A stretch of 64,000 nt of DNA from the NCBI RefSeq assembly GCF_022201045.2, contig NC_068556.1, forward strand, positions 17,837,501 to 17,901,500, read 5' to 3'. This DNA comes from Citrus sinensis. Its lineage: Eukaryota; Streptophyta; Magnoliopsida; Sapindales; Rutaceae. The position numbers were made by a program, and so were the translations under genes. Shown here in pieces: positions 22,127-31,487 of the stretch (positions are counted from its first letter, which is position 1; every line of letters begins with the position of its first letter). The notes beneath the pieces were generated by a model. It was not told the DNA's origin and ran no database searches. It saw nothing but the letters and a program-made list of their open reading frames with translations.

Positions 22127-23398
22127 TCAAAGAAAAGTGTTCTTGATTTGTGGTGATTTGGGAAATAACTTTCCGTTTGGATGGCCTAGTTGTGCAAAAA
22201 TGAGAGGGCATCTTTTGCGCTGCACAAGAGCAGCAGAGTACAATGTCGATCTGATAAACTAGAGATAAAATATTATTTTTATTGAAATTCTGAAGTGTTT
22301 TTTATCATTATTTAATGGGTATGTTTGTTTTTTGATTTTATAATAATATATATTAATATTTGAAGAGAATGAGAACAAAATGGTTAAAGTAGAATACTTT
22401 TTAATAATAAAAATCAAAATTATTTTCTTTCTTAAAACAAGGTGTGGAGCGGTGAGGAATCTTTATTTTTTCTGGGAGAGAAGAGTATGAAGTTTGACTG
22501 AAAATTTAATAATGCAGGAGCTAGGGTTTGAACTGGGTAGTTTCTGTTTGAATCCTTTGAATCTCATTTAATTTTCAATTTGATTCTAAGGGCACATGAG
22601 GCAGCCCTCAAGACACAAGAAATATTTGATTCTCATAAATATGGAAGCCTGCCATCTTTTGAACTTGAGACATGAAGAAAAGTCAGGATAGAACTCTTTA
22701 ATCATTTATGAATGATCTAGAATCAATGCACAGATCCAATGTGATCCTTCTGATCTAAAATACCTACTTTGATCATATTAACTCCAAAAAAAAAAAAAAT
22801 CCATTCCCATTTAAGTCTCTTTTATATATATATATATATATATATGTTTGTGTGTATATGTATGTATGTATAAAAGGATTGTTTACATCTAACAAAATGT
22901 AAAGGATCATTTTTAAACTTCGATTTAAAATTGAAGAAGTTTGTTCTTAGTCTGACGGTCCAAATCCAAGACAAAGTTAATTTTTTAATCAATTTTTTTT
23001 CTTTTTTATGTAATATTTGTCACATGTTTGAATTAGATAAAGTCTTTTATATTGTTCGTTTTATTCTAGGTGATTATTAAATTAATTGTGGAATTAACAA
23101 AAGCAACCACAGCAATTGAGCTAAATTCACCATTGACATTGATGCTTCAACATAGCAAATGAATGTGAATATGCCATATTTGAATCATCGTTCTCAACTA
23201 TTGTTTATAAAAGAAAGAACATCAAAACAACAATGACCCATATTATAAATGTGATGGTGTATATATATTATTAGAAACTATATTTGATAAAGTTGGTATA
23301 AAAGTATGCTTGTATTATCAACACCACCAAATCACAACATCGACAATAGTTCATCAATTATAATTGAACAATAATAAATAAAGGTATAAAAAGATTAT
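22127..23398. other. Intergenic region upstream of the PDLP gene, with a TA/TG microsatellite
   Basis: AT-rich. A microsatellite of (ta)n followed by tg/tatg repeats lies at about 22822-22872. No gene or transposon end is seen. The right edge contains the target site of the large retrotransposon. Confidence 0.5.
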
Positions 23399-23403
23399 GT
23401 TGG

Positions 23404-24454
23404 TGTTTGAGGGAAAGATGGGAAAGGTAATAGAGCGCCACGTGTCAGCCAATGGAATGATATCAGCACAATCGGAGGTACCCTACATAATCCGAGGTGC
23501 CCGACATGACTTGAGGTACCCCGTATAAATAGAGGTACCCTGCACAATTAGAGGTATCCCACACAAATAGAGGTACCCCATACAAATAGAGGTACCCCAT
23601 ACAAATAGAGGTATCCCATACAGATAGGGGTACCTTGCGTAATAGGGGGTACCCCATGTAATTCGAGGTACCCGGCAAAGCGGATGCAAGAGAATCCACC
23701 GAAAATATCCGCCATGAGAAACGTCTCCGCCTCCTAAAAGATATCATTTGATTTTGTCAGAATTAAGAATCAAAAGCGACGTGCTAAAAGGAGGGACAGC
23801 CGTCTGCTACCTCTGCCAAAAGTGAAGGACACTGTCCCAAGGACAGTGGTCCCTAGCCGCCTACCCGACAGCTACTGCAGAGGTACCCTGGACCACTCTC
23901 CAGCGCACGCCACGTTTCCAAAAGATGAGATACGCCGCGAACATGCACATAACGACCCCAAGAATCATAAAAGCGGTAAAAGGACGTTAGCCAAAAAGGG
24001 TATGCCACGTGGCAGCTAAGGTACTCCATATATAAAGGCGCCTAGGTTTCATTCTCCATCATGCTCTCATTCGCCCAAAAACACTCACACTCCAAAAAAA
24101 AGGTTTTCTTCAACCTTAAACCCTAATTTACAGAGGGCTAGCTAGCTCACTTTGCAATAAAAGCTTGAGTTTGCTAACTTGAGCGTCGGAGTGTGAACGC
24201 CGGGGTACCCCTGGCTTCACCTCTAACCTCTATTTCATTGTTTTGCAGGCGTGAAGCTCATTTTGAAGGATACCTCTCTTGTTTCTGATCTTCCACCATT
24301 GTTACCACTCTCTCTCCCTTTCTCACCTCCCCGCATTTCAGATACACCGCACCGCACACAATAAACTAGTGAGGTACCCCATCTCCCCCAAAAATATAAA
24401 TTCATTGTTGAAGATTGATTTTGGATTTTCCTACCCCAAAATCAGTTGAAAACA
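23404..24454 (+). repeat. 5' LTR of the Tat-like element
   Basis: 1,051 bp, beginning TG and ending CA. U3 holds the 19-bp GGTACC array. A TATA box (tatataaagg, 24030-24039) lies about 425 bp before the LTR end. A possible polyadenylation signal (aataaa) is at about 24156. Two CACGTG-containing sites (gccacgtgtc near 23438, gccacgtggc near 24004) lie upstream of the TATA box. It differs from the 3' LTR at about 23635 (t/c) and about 23954 (a/g). Confidence 0.95.
23475..23683 (+). repeat. Eleven-unit 19-bp GGTACC array in U3 of the 5' LTR
   Basis: Eleven consecutive units of exactly 19 bp, each beginning g[ag]ggt[ag][ct]c. Eight retain an intact GGTACC; the others read ggtgcc or ggtatc. The second half of each unit is an AT-rich variant of cataca-aata. 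The array lies upstream of the TATA box, where transcription-factor binding sites are expected. The same array is at 35225-35433 in the 3' LTR. The minus-strand frames over it are periodic artefacts. Confidence 0.95.
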
Positions 24455-24456
24455 AT

Positions 24457-24475
24457 TGGCGCCGTCTGTGGGGAG
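24457..24475 (+). other. Primer-binding site of the Tat-like element
   Basis: The sequence tggcgccgtctgtgggga begins 2 bp after the 5' LTR. Its first nine bases are complementary to a tRNA 3' end of the type ACGGCGCCA, as in tRNA-Asp. The remainder departs from tRNA-Asp, so the primer is not certain. Confidence 0.75.
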
Positions 24476-24532
24476 ACGCACAAAAAGCCTCCTCCACGGT
24501 TACCAAACTAGTTGTTGTGTGTACTCCAATAC

Positions 24533-27500
24533 ATGGCACCCGACGTACCTCCCGAAGGTTTAATGGGGGATCCTACAAGGATGAGAGAGGACAGCAGCAG
24601 TGAAGGCAGTGATCCCGCGAGAAGGGTAGCCCGCATCAGTAAGGGCAAGGGTGTCAAGCAGTCGACGGGTGTTCGCCAAGAAGAAGAACCTATTTCGCAC
24701 AAGCGTTTTGAGGATCTTGCTCACGCAATACTTAGGGCGGTTGGATCTCGGGCACCCGAAAGTTCACTTCCACCAGTGACGCTAGAAGCTCCACCACCTC
24801 AAACGGACGACCAAGCTATGGTCAGAAGAGGGGTACCCGAGGCCAGCAAGCCAAAGCCTAGGCCATCGGGTACCCGTTCTAAGTTTCAAACCATGGGCTC
24901 CCGCGACGAGCGTTCCACCGCCTCTTGCAATTCCCGCAGTAGCCAGGGTACGAGGCGTGCAAAGCGTACCCACGAGGATCTCCGTGAGAAGTTAAACGCC
25001 AAAAGGGCTTCTCAAATGGCGGCGACATCATCAGGTACACCGAGGGTACCCCTCGAACTTGTGGAAAAGATGGAGAACCTGGAAGCCCAAGTGAAGCTCC
25101 TCTCCGAGAAGCAAAACATCACAGCTGCACCAACGCCAATGACCTACCAATCGCCATTCACTATGGAGATTAGGACAGCAGCTCTCCCCGAGGCGTTTGC
25201 CATGCCTCAGATACCCCAATACTCGGGTACCACTGATCCCTCGGAGCATGCTGAGCTATACCGTGACCAAATGCTTATTAAGGGTGTAGATGAGAGCGCC
25301 ATGTGTAGGATGTTTACACACACACTCACGGGCCCCGCGAAGTCATGGTTTCGCTCTTTGAAGGCGGGTAGCATATCTTCCTTACACCAATTGTTATCTG
25401 AATTTACTAAAGAGTTTTCCTATGCTTCCACTCAAGATAGGGTAGCCTCCAAACTTGCCTTTATCAAGCAAGGGGAAGCCGAGCCTTTGGCGGAGTATGT
25501 AAGTCGTTTCCACCAAGAGGTGCTGCGGACCGGAGCATTTGGAAACCAATACACATTGACCCATTTTGAGAAAAATTTACGGTTGGGTAAGTTATGGCGT
25601 TCTTTTCAAAAGAAGCGTCCACTTTCATATGGGGAAGCCCGTTCTCGGGCGTTGCAACAAGTGGAGATGGACGAAAAATGCCAATTGAAGCGCCAAGAAG
25701 ATAAGGCCGATGTTACAAAGAACAAGGAGAAGCCCAAGAGGGTGGAGGCCCCAATACCGCGGGTGCCCCGAGCACGGAGCCCTCCACGGGCTGCCTTGCG
25801 GGGACGAGGGTATAACCCTCAGGGTGCCTCAAGGGTACCCCAACCTCCAAGATCGCCACCACCGGATCAGCGAGAGCCACCGCCGAGGCCTCGGTATGAA
25901 TCTTACCACCCACTGAATCGATCCCCAGAGCAGATCTTCTACCATATTCGGGATAGTGGCCTCCTCCGCCCTCCTAAGCCAATGAAGAAGTACCCCAACA
26001 TGAAGCGTAGCCTGAAGTATTGCGAGTTCCATGAGGACTTTGGTCACAGCACAGCCGAGTGCTTCACCTTGCGAGAAGAAATTGAATCTTTGATTCTCAG
26101 CGGGTACCTCAAAGAATTTGTTGCTGGCATGAGAGAAGCTCGGAAATCTGCGGAACATGATAAAGGCAAGCGGGTAGCTGATGGCAGTCCCGAACGAGAG
26201 GTACCCCTTGGACACAAGAAAGGCGTGTATGTCCGAATGATCATGGGCGGACCGACTTTAGCGGGCCAATCTAGGAGGGCTATCAAAGGCTATGGTAGAT
26301 CGTTGTCGATAACCACCAATATGGGCAGAGAAGTCAACCTTAATGAATGGGGTACACCGAAGGTACCCCACCATCCCCCGCCTATCCTTTTTACAGAAAA
26401 AGATGCGGAGGGCATCTCGTACCCCCACGATGATGCCTTCGTAATTACGTTGAAGGTTGCCACTGGTAAGGTAGCAAGAACTCTCGTAGATACCGGTAGC
26501 TCCGTTGACATCATTTTCAAAAGCGCCTTGGATCAGCTATTGATTGAGTCGCCAAAGATCACCCCATATGCTACGCCTCTTATTGGGTTCGCCGGAGATA
26601 TGGTTATACCAAAAGGCATCATTACGCTGCCCGTTACACTTGGTAAGGTACCTCACCGTGTTGTTCATATGATTGATTTTCTTATTGTAGATCACCCGGG
26701 TGCCTACAATATTATATTGGGTAGGCCGTTCTTAGTAGCAACTAAAGCGGTGGTATCCATGCACTATCTCGCCATGAAAGTCCCGGCCGCCCAAGAAGTT
26801 ATCACCATTAAAGGGGACCAGCAATCGGCTCGTGGATGTTATTCCGTGGCCTCCAAAGTCACTTACCAAATAGCTTCAGATCCGCCAATGAAGGGGTACC
26901 CTAGTGGCAGCCAGCCCACACCTTCCCCCTCAAAGCGAGCACTTGCTAGACAGCGGAGAACAGTACTGAAAAAATCTCCTCAAGTAGCCCACCCACGAGA
27001 AAAGTTGGAGTTTTCACCAAGGGAGATGGAAGCAGTTACGGGGGATAGCTCGAGGGTACCTCACGGGGACCAGGAGGAGCCCAGATGTGAAGTTGAGGCA
27101 CCTTTGGATCCCCGAATATTGAAAGATGAAATGCGGGGTACCCCAGTTGAAGATCTTATTTCAGTCTCGATTTGCGCCACCGACCCAACAAAGACAGTGA
27201 AAGTAGGCTCCAACCTCTCGAAGGAACAAATGGAGAAACTCATCACCTTCCTATGTGAGCACCTCGATGTATTTGCTTGGTCCCACTCGGATATGCCGGG
27301 TATCCCACATTCTCTCTCATGTCACAAACTCAATGTCAGCCCGCATAATAAACCGGTCAAACAGAAGCGTCGCGCCTTCAATCAAGAGAGGTACGATGCA
27401 ATTGAACAAGAGGTAGACCGCCTATTAGTAGCACGGTTTATTCGGGAAGCAGTGTACCCCGATTGGGTGTCCAACGTTGTTCTTGTCAAGAAATCAAACG

Positions 27501-30397
27501 GAAAGTGGCGCATGTGCGTGGACTTCACCGACTTGAATAAGTCCTGCCCCAAGGATAGCTTCCCGCTTCCTCGGGTGGACCAGCTGGTTGATGCAACAGC
27601 GGGGCATGAAATGCTTAGTTTTATAGACGCCTTCTCCGGGTACAACCAAATCCCGATGTACGAACCCGATCAAGAGAAAACAGCCTTCATCACCAACCGG
27701 GGGTTATACTGTTATAAGGTTATGCCGTTTGGTTTGAAGAATGCCGGGGCTACCTACCAGCGGCTAGTGAACAAAATTTTTAAAGAACAAATCGGGCGCA
27801 CCATGGAGGTGTACATAGACGACATGATCACCAAATCGGTGCATGCGGGGGAACACCTGGGGCACCTCAGAGATACCTTTACCGTTTTGAGAAAACATCA
27901 GATGCGGCTAAACCCTGAAAAATGTGCATTCGGGGTAACCTCGGGAAAGTTTCTCGGTTTCATGGTACAACAACGGGGGATTGAAGCCAACCCCGATAAA
28001 ATTCGCGCAGTTCTTGACATGAAATCGCCAAGCACCATCAAGGAGGTTCAAAGCTTGGCAGGCCGGGTAGCTGCTCTGAGCCGCTTTATCTCCAAGGCTA
28101 CCGACCGGTGTAAGCCCTTTTTCAAAGCTTTGAAGACCGGTAAAAAGCTCCAATGGACACCCGATTGCGAAGAGGCTTTCCAAGAACTGAAGGGGTACCT
28201 CGTGAATGCTCCACTACTTGCCAAACCTGAGCCGGGAGAGGTGCTGCTGCTATATCTCGCCGTATCCGAGCATGCCACCAGCTCTGTGTTACTCCGAGAG
28301 GATGATAATGGGGTACAACGACCTATTTACTACACTAGTAAGGCTATGGTTGATGCCGAAAAAAGGTACCCCACCTCTGAGAAGATCATTTTGGCATTGG
28401 TTGTCTCCGCACGGAAGCTCAGACCATATTTTCAGGCTCACACCATTGCAGTCGTCACCAACCTTCCCCTCCGGCAAATCCTTCAGAAGTTAGACATGTC
28501 CGGAAGGCTTCTCCGATGGTCCCTCGAATTAAGTGAGTTCGACATCATCTTCAAGCTTCGTTCGGCGATTAAAGCTCAGGCCATTGCTGATTTCATTGCG
28601 GAATTCGCCAATGACTCAAGTGGTGAAGGCGATCTGAGATACCTGTTAGATACCCCACCTACCGATGAAGAGGAGCAGGTCTGGGAAATATATGTGGATG
28701 GTTCCTCTAACTCACACGGAAGTGGCGCAGGAGTTATTATAATCGACCCGAACAAGGTGAAAATATGCTACGCCCTGCAATTCGGATTCAAGGCTTCAAA
28801 CAACGAAGCCGAGTACGAGGCAATCATAGCGGGGTTGAGGATGTCGAAGGCTTTGGGAGCAAAAAGGGTACACGTCAAGAGCGACTCACAGTTGGTGGTA
28901 AGCCAGATTACCGCACAGTATCAAGCGAAAGAGGAAAACATGAAGGGGTACCTCGAAAAAACCAGAGAGTTGATGTCCCAATTTTGCGAGGTTAAAGTGG
29001 AAAGGGTACCCCGACTGGAGAACAGCGAAGCCGATACCCTAGCAAAAATGGCGTCCCTTGGTGTAGCTCAGTCAGCTGGCCCCATCACAACAGAACACAT
29101 ACCCGCCCCCAGCATTGATCTCCTAGAGCCGTTGGAAGTAGGATCACTGTCCAACGAGGTACTTTGGATGGAGCCTATCATAAGGCACCTCAAGGATGGA
29201 GACCTCCCCTCAGATAAAAGTGAAGCGAGAAGACTAAAGTATAAAGCTGCCCGGTATTGCCTGATCCAGGATACCCTATACAGAAGAGGGTTCACTCTTC
29301 CTTACCTTAAATGCTTGGGAAGCGACGAGGCCGAGTATGTCATGAGGGAGATACATGAGGGGATTTGTGGCAATCATTATGGAGCACAATCACTGGCGCA
29401 AAAAGCTCTCCGTCAGGGGTACTACTGGCCAACCATGCGGGAAGATGCCAAGAATATGGTACGAAACTGTGACAAATGCCAAAGGTTCGCCAGGGTACCC
29501 CACCTACCCCCAGAGAAGCTAACAGTTATATCTTCCCCTTGGCCCTTCGCTATGTGGGGAGTGGACCTCATTGGCCCGTTACCTACCGGGAAGGGGCAAG
29601 CAAAACATGCAATCGTGGCGGTAGATTATTTTACAAAATGGGCGGAAGCGGAGCCACTAACAAGCATCACAGAAAGGAAAACCACCGAATTCATTTGGAA
29701 GAACCTCATTTGCAGATTTGGAATCCCTTATGCAATTATCAGTGATAACGGCAAGCAATTCGATAATGAAAAATTTCGAAGCTTTTGTTCGGAGTTGGGG
29801 ATAGCCAACCGATTTGCTACACCTGCCCACCCCCAATCTAATGGGCAAGTCGAAGCCGTTAACAAGATTATCAAAGGTATCCTGAAGAAGAAGCTAGAGG
29901 AAAGAAAGGGAGCATGGGTAGACGAGCTACCTGGCGTACTGTGGGCATACCGGACTACTCAAAACACCTCCACCAGGGAGACCCCGTTTTCCCTCGCATT
30001 CGGTGTTGACGCAGTGATTCCTGCAGAAATCGGGGTACCCTCTCACAGGGTTGAATACTTCGATGAGGCCGAGAACACCTCCTTGGTTGCTTCAAACCTT
30101 GATTTGGTGGCTGAAAAAAGGGCTAGAGCAGAACTGAGGACAGCCATATATCAGCATCGCATTTCGGGTCTATATGAAAAAAAGGTACGCCCTCGATCCT
30201 TCAAGAAAGGAGACTTGGTCTTGAGAAGGGTAACTCAGAACACTAGGGTACCCTACGAAGGTGCTTTCGGGGTAAATTGGGAAGGACCTTACCGCATCGA
30301 CAAACCCGTTGGGACAGGTGCATACAGGCTACTCCACATGGATGGCACAATTGTGAGGCACCCCTGGAACGCTGCAATGCTACGGAAATATTACTAA
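24533..30397 (+). CDS. Ty3/gypsy gag-pol polyprotein, intact
   Basis: One frame of 1,954 codons from the first ATG (24533) to TAA. Gag core (about 225-350) contains GPAKSWFRSL. A C-H-H-C zinc knuckle variant starts at C497. Protease has DTGSS at about 653-657. Reverse transcriptase has the YIDD catalytic box at 1094-1097. A classical RNase H region follows, then a second RNase H domain beginning YVDGSS at 1387, a Tat-lineage hallmark. Integrase has the HHCC zinc module from H1608 and the catalytic triad D1678, D1738, E1774 (D-59-D-35-E). All key residues are present and there is no stop or frameshift, so it looks competent. Gag and Pol are fused in one frame. Confidence 0.95.
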   Translation: MAPDVPPEGLMGDPTRMREDSSSEGSDPARRVARISKGKGVKQSTGVRQEEEPISHKRFEDLAHAILRAVGSRAPESSLPPVTLEAPPPQTDDQAMVRRGVPEASKPKPRPSGTRSKFQTMGSRDERSTASCNSRSSQGTRRAKRTHEDLREKLNAKRASQMAATSSGTPRVPLELVEKMENLEAQVKLLSEKQNITAAPTPMTYQSPFTMEIRTAALPEAFAMPQIPQYSGTTDPSEHAELYRDQMLIKGVDESAMCRMFTHTLTGPAKSWFRSLKAGSISSLHQLLSEFTKEFSYASTQDRVASKLAFIKQGEAEPLAEYVSRFHQEVLRTGAFGNQYTLTHFEKNLRLGKLWRSFQKKRPLSYGEARSRALQQVEMDEKCQLKRQEDKADVTKNKEKPKRVEAPIPRVPRARSPPRAALRGRGYNPQGASRVPQPPRSPPPDQREPPPRPRYESYHPLNRSPEQIFYHIRDSGLLRPPKPMKKYPNMKRSLKYCEFHEDFGHSTAECFTLREEIESLILSGYLKEFVAGMREARKSAEHDKGKRVADGSPEREVPLGHKKGVYVRMIMGGPTLAGQSRRAIKGYGRSLSITTNMGREVNLNEWGTPKVPHHPPPILFTEKDAEGISYPHDDAFVITLKVATGKVARTLVDTGSSVDIIFKSALDQLLIESPKITPYATPLIGFAGDMVIPKGIITLPVTLGKVPHRVVHMIDFLIVDHPGAYNIILGRPFLVATKAVVSMHYLAMKVPAAQEVITIKGDQQSARGCYSVASKVTYQIASDPPMKGYPSGSQPTPSPSKRALARQRRTVLKKSPQVAHPREKLEFSPREMEAVTGDSSRVPHGDQEEPRCEVEAPLDPRILKDEMRGTPVEDLISVSICATDPTKTVKVGSNLSKEQMEKLITFLCEHLDVFAWSHSDMPGIPHSLSCHKLNVSPHNKPVKQKRRAFNQERYDAIEQEVDRLLVARFIREAVYPDWVSNVVLVKKSNGKWRMCVDFTDLNKSCPKDSFPLPRVDQLVDATAGHEMLSFIDAFSGYNQIPMYEPDQEKTAFITNRGLYCYKVMPFGLKNAGATYQRLVNKIFKEQIGRTMEVYIDDMITKSVHAGEHLGHLRDTFTVLRKHQMRLNPEKCAFGVTSGKFLGFMVQQRGIEANPDKIRAVLDMKSPSTIKEVQSLAGRVAALSRFISKATDRCKPFFKALKTGKKLQWTPDCEEAFQELKGYLVNAPLLAKPEPGEVLLLYLAVSEHATSSVLLREDDNGVQRPIYYTSKAMVDAEKRYPTSEKIILALVVSARKLRPYFQAHTIAVVTNLPLRQILQKLDMSGRLLRWSLELSEFDIIFKLRSAIKAQAIADFIAEFANDSSGEGDLRYLLDTPPTDEEEQVWEIYVDGSSNSHGSGAGVIIIDPNKVKICYALQFGFKASNNEAEYEAIIAGLRMSKALGAKRVHVKSDSQLVVSQITAQYQAKEENMKGYLEKTRELMSQFCEVKVERVPRLENSEADTLAKMASLGVAQSAGPITTEHIPAPSIDLLEPLEVGSLSNEVLWMEPIIRHLKDGDLPSDKSEARRLKYKAARYCLIQDTLYRRGFTLPYLKCLGSDEAEYVMREIHEGICGNHYGAQSLAQKALRQGYYWPTMREDAKNMVRNCDKCQRFARVPHLPPEKLTVISSPWPFAMWGVDLIGPLPTGKGQAKHAIVAVDYFTKWAEAEPLTSITERKTTEFIWKNLICRFGIPYAIISDNGKQFDNEKFRSFCSELGIANRFATPAHPQSNGQVEAVNKIIKGILKKKLEERKGAWVDELPGVLWAYRTTQNTSTRETPFSLAFGVDAVIPAEIGVPSHRVEYFDEAENTSLVASNLDLVAEKRARAELRTAIYQHRISGLYEKKVRPRSFKKGDLVLRRVTQNTRVPYEGAFGVNWEGPYRIDKPVGTGAYRLLHMDGTIVRHPWNAAMLRKYY

Positions 30398-31487
30398 AGG
30401 ACAGTGTCTCAACCTTTAGTCTTTTGCTGTTATTTGCTTTCTTTAATGTTTTTGTGTGATAGGCCAAGTAGGGTACCCCAAATGCCCTATGTTGTTCAGT
30501 TACAACTTTAGAGTTTCTTTAATTTTCAAATGAAAAGAATAGGAGGTCTTGCGGTCTCCCATTCTCCTCAGGGTAACAAAGCTAAGTCATGTATTGATCA
30601 ACGCTTTCGTTATCTATAAATGCATTTTCTTTCTCAACAAATATGATGTGAGTTCTTTCTTTATTTTTCGCCACTTCGATCTTAGAATGCAGATTACATT
30701 CATTTATCGCCATTAATATACCCTCGCATCTGGTTATATGCAATTCTCGCCATACGCTTGTCAGTTATGACTAACCTATCACAGGACCAGCCAAGGTACT
30801 TGATATGCCTAGATCGTGACGATCTGTGTAAAGCCAAGATAGGCAATGGAGTGAACAGCCCAGGGGTAGCCTTTCTGCGGAAGCATGACAAAGCTACCTA
30901 GACAAAGAGAGGGAGGGTCAAAGAGGACCCGAGGGTGAAGAAAAACCGGCATACCCTAGCGGCACGAAGTTCGGCTTAGGTATGAGAACACCCACACCTC
31001 CGTCCTCGTACTTTTGCAAAGTATGGGATAAGCTATTCAAAAATTCGGAGAGCACTTCGAAAGAATAAGAAATTGATTGGTTGGACCAATTGCGCACTTT
31101 CAATTTTTGATCGAGATGTCGCGACGATGTTTTGATTACCTATTTGTGGAAAATCCGCCATGGTTGCCGAGGAGGGCATGCACCAAATTCGCCGCTCAGT
31201 GTAAACCAGCAGGCGCCTGATGTTGAATACTTGTTAAGGTACCAGGGGTACCCCATTTTAAAAAAAAAATGATGAAATGAGAGGTACCCTAGGAATTTGT
31301 AAGATAACAGTTTAGCCAAGCATTCATTTGCAGAATAATGCAAAGTACAAGAGGACTAGATGGTATGATATCATAACAAAAGAGAAGTCTCAATAAAACA
31401 AAATATCCCGAGAAACCAAAAAGAAATAAACAAGGTCCAAATAGCAAAATGTGGATAGATCCGATAAACAAGAGCACAGTGAGAAGG
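30398..31487. other. Spacer between pol and the antisense gene
   Basis: About 1.1 kb between two convergent stop codons inside the retrotransposon. It contains at least four GGTACC sites and no convincing frame. It probably holds the 3' ends of the antisense transcript. Confidence 0.6.

Noticed and set aside
23463-23747. Minus-strand frame over the LTR array (repeated GYLYLYGVP-like peptide), also at 35213-35497
   Set aside because: It is a by-product of the 19-bp array without stops in that frame. It has no start context and no family similarity.
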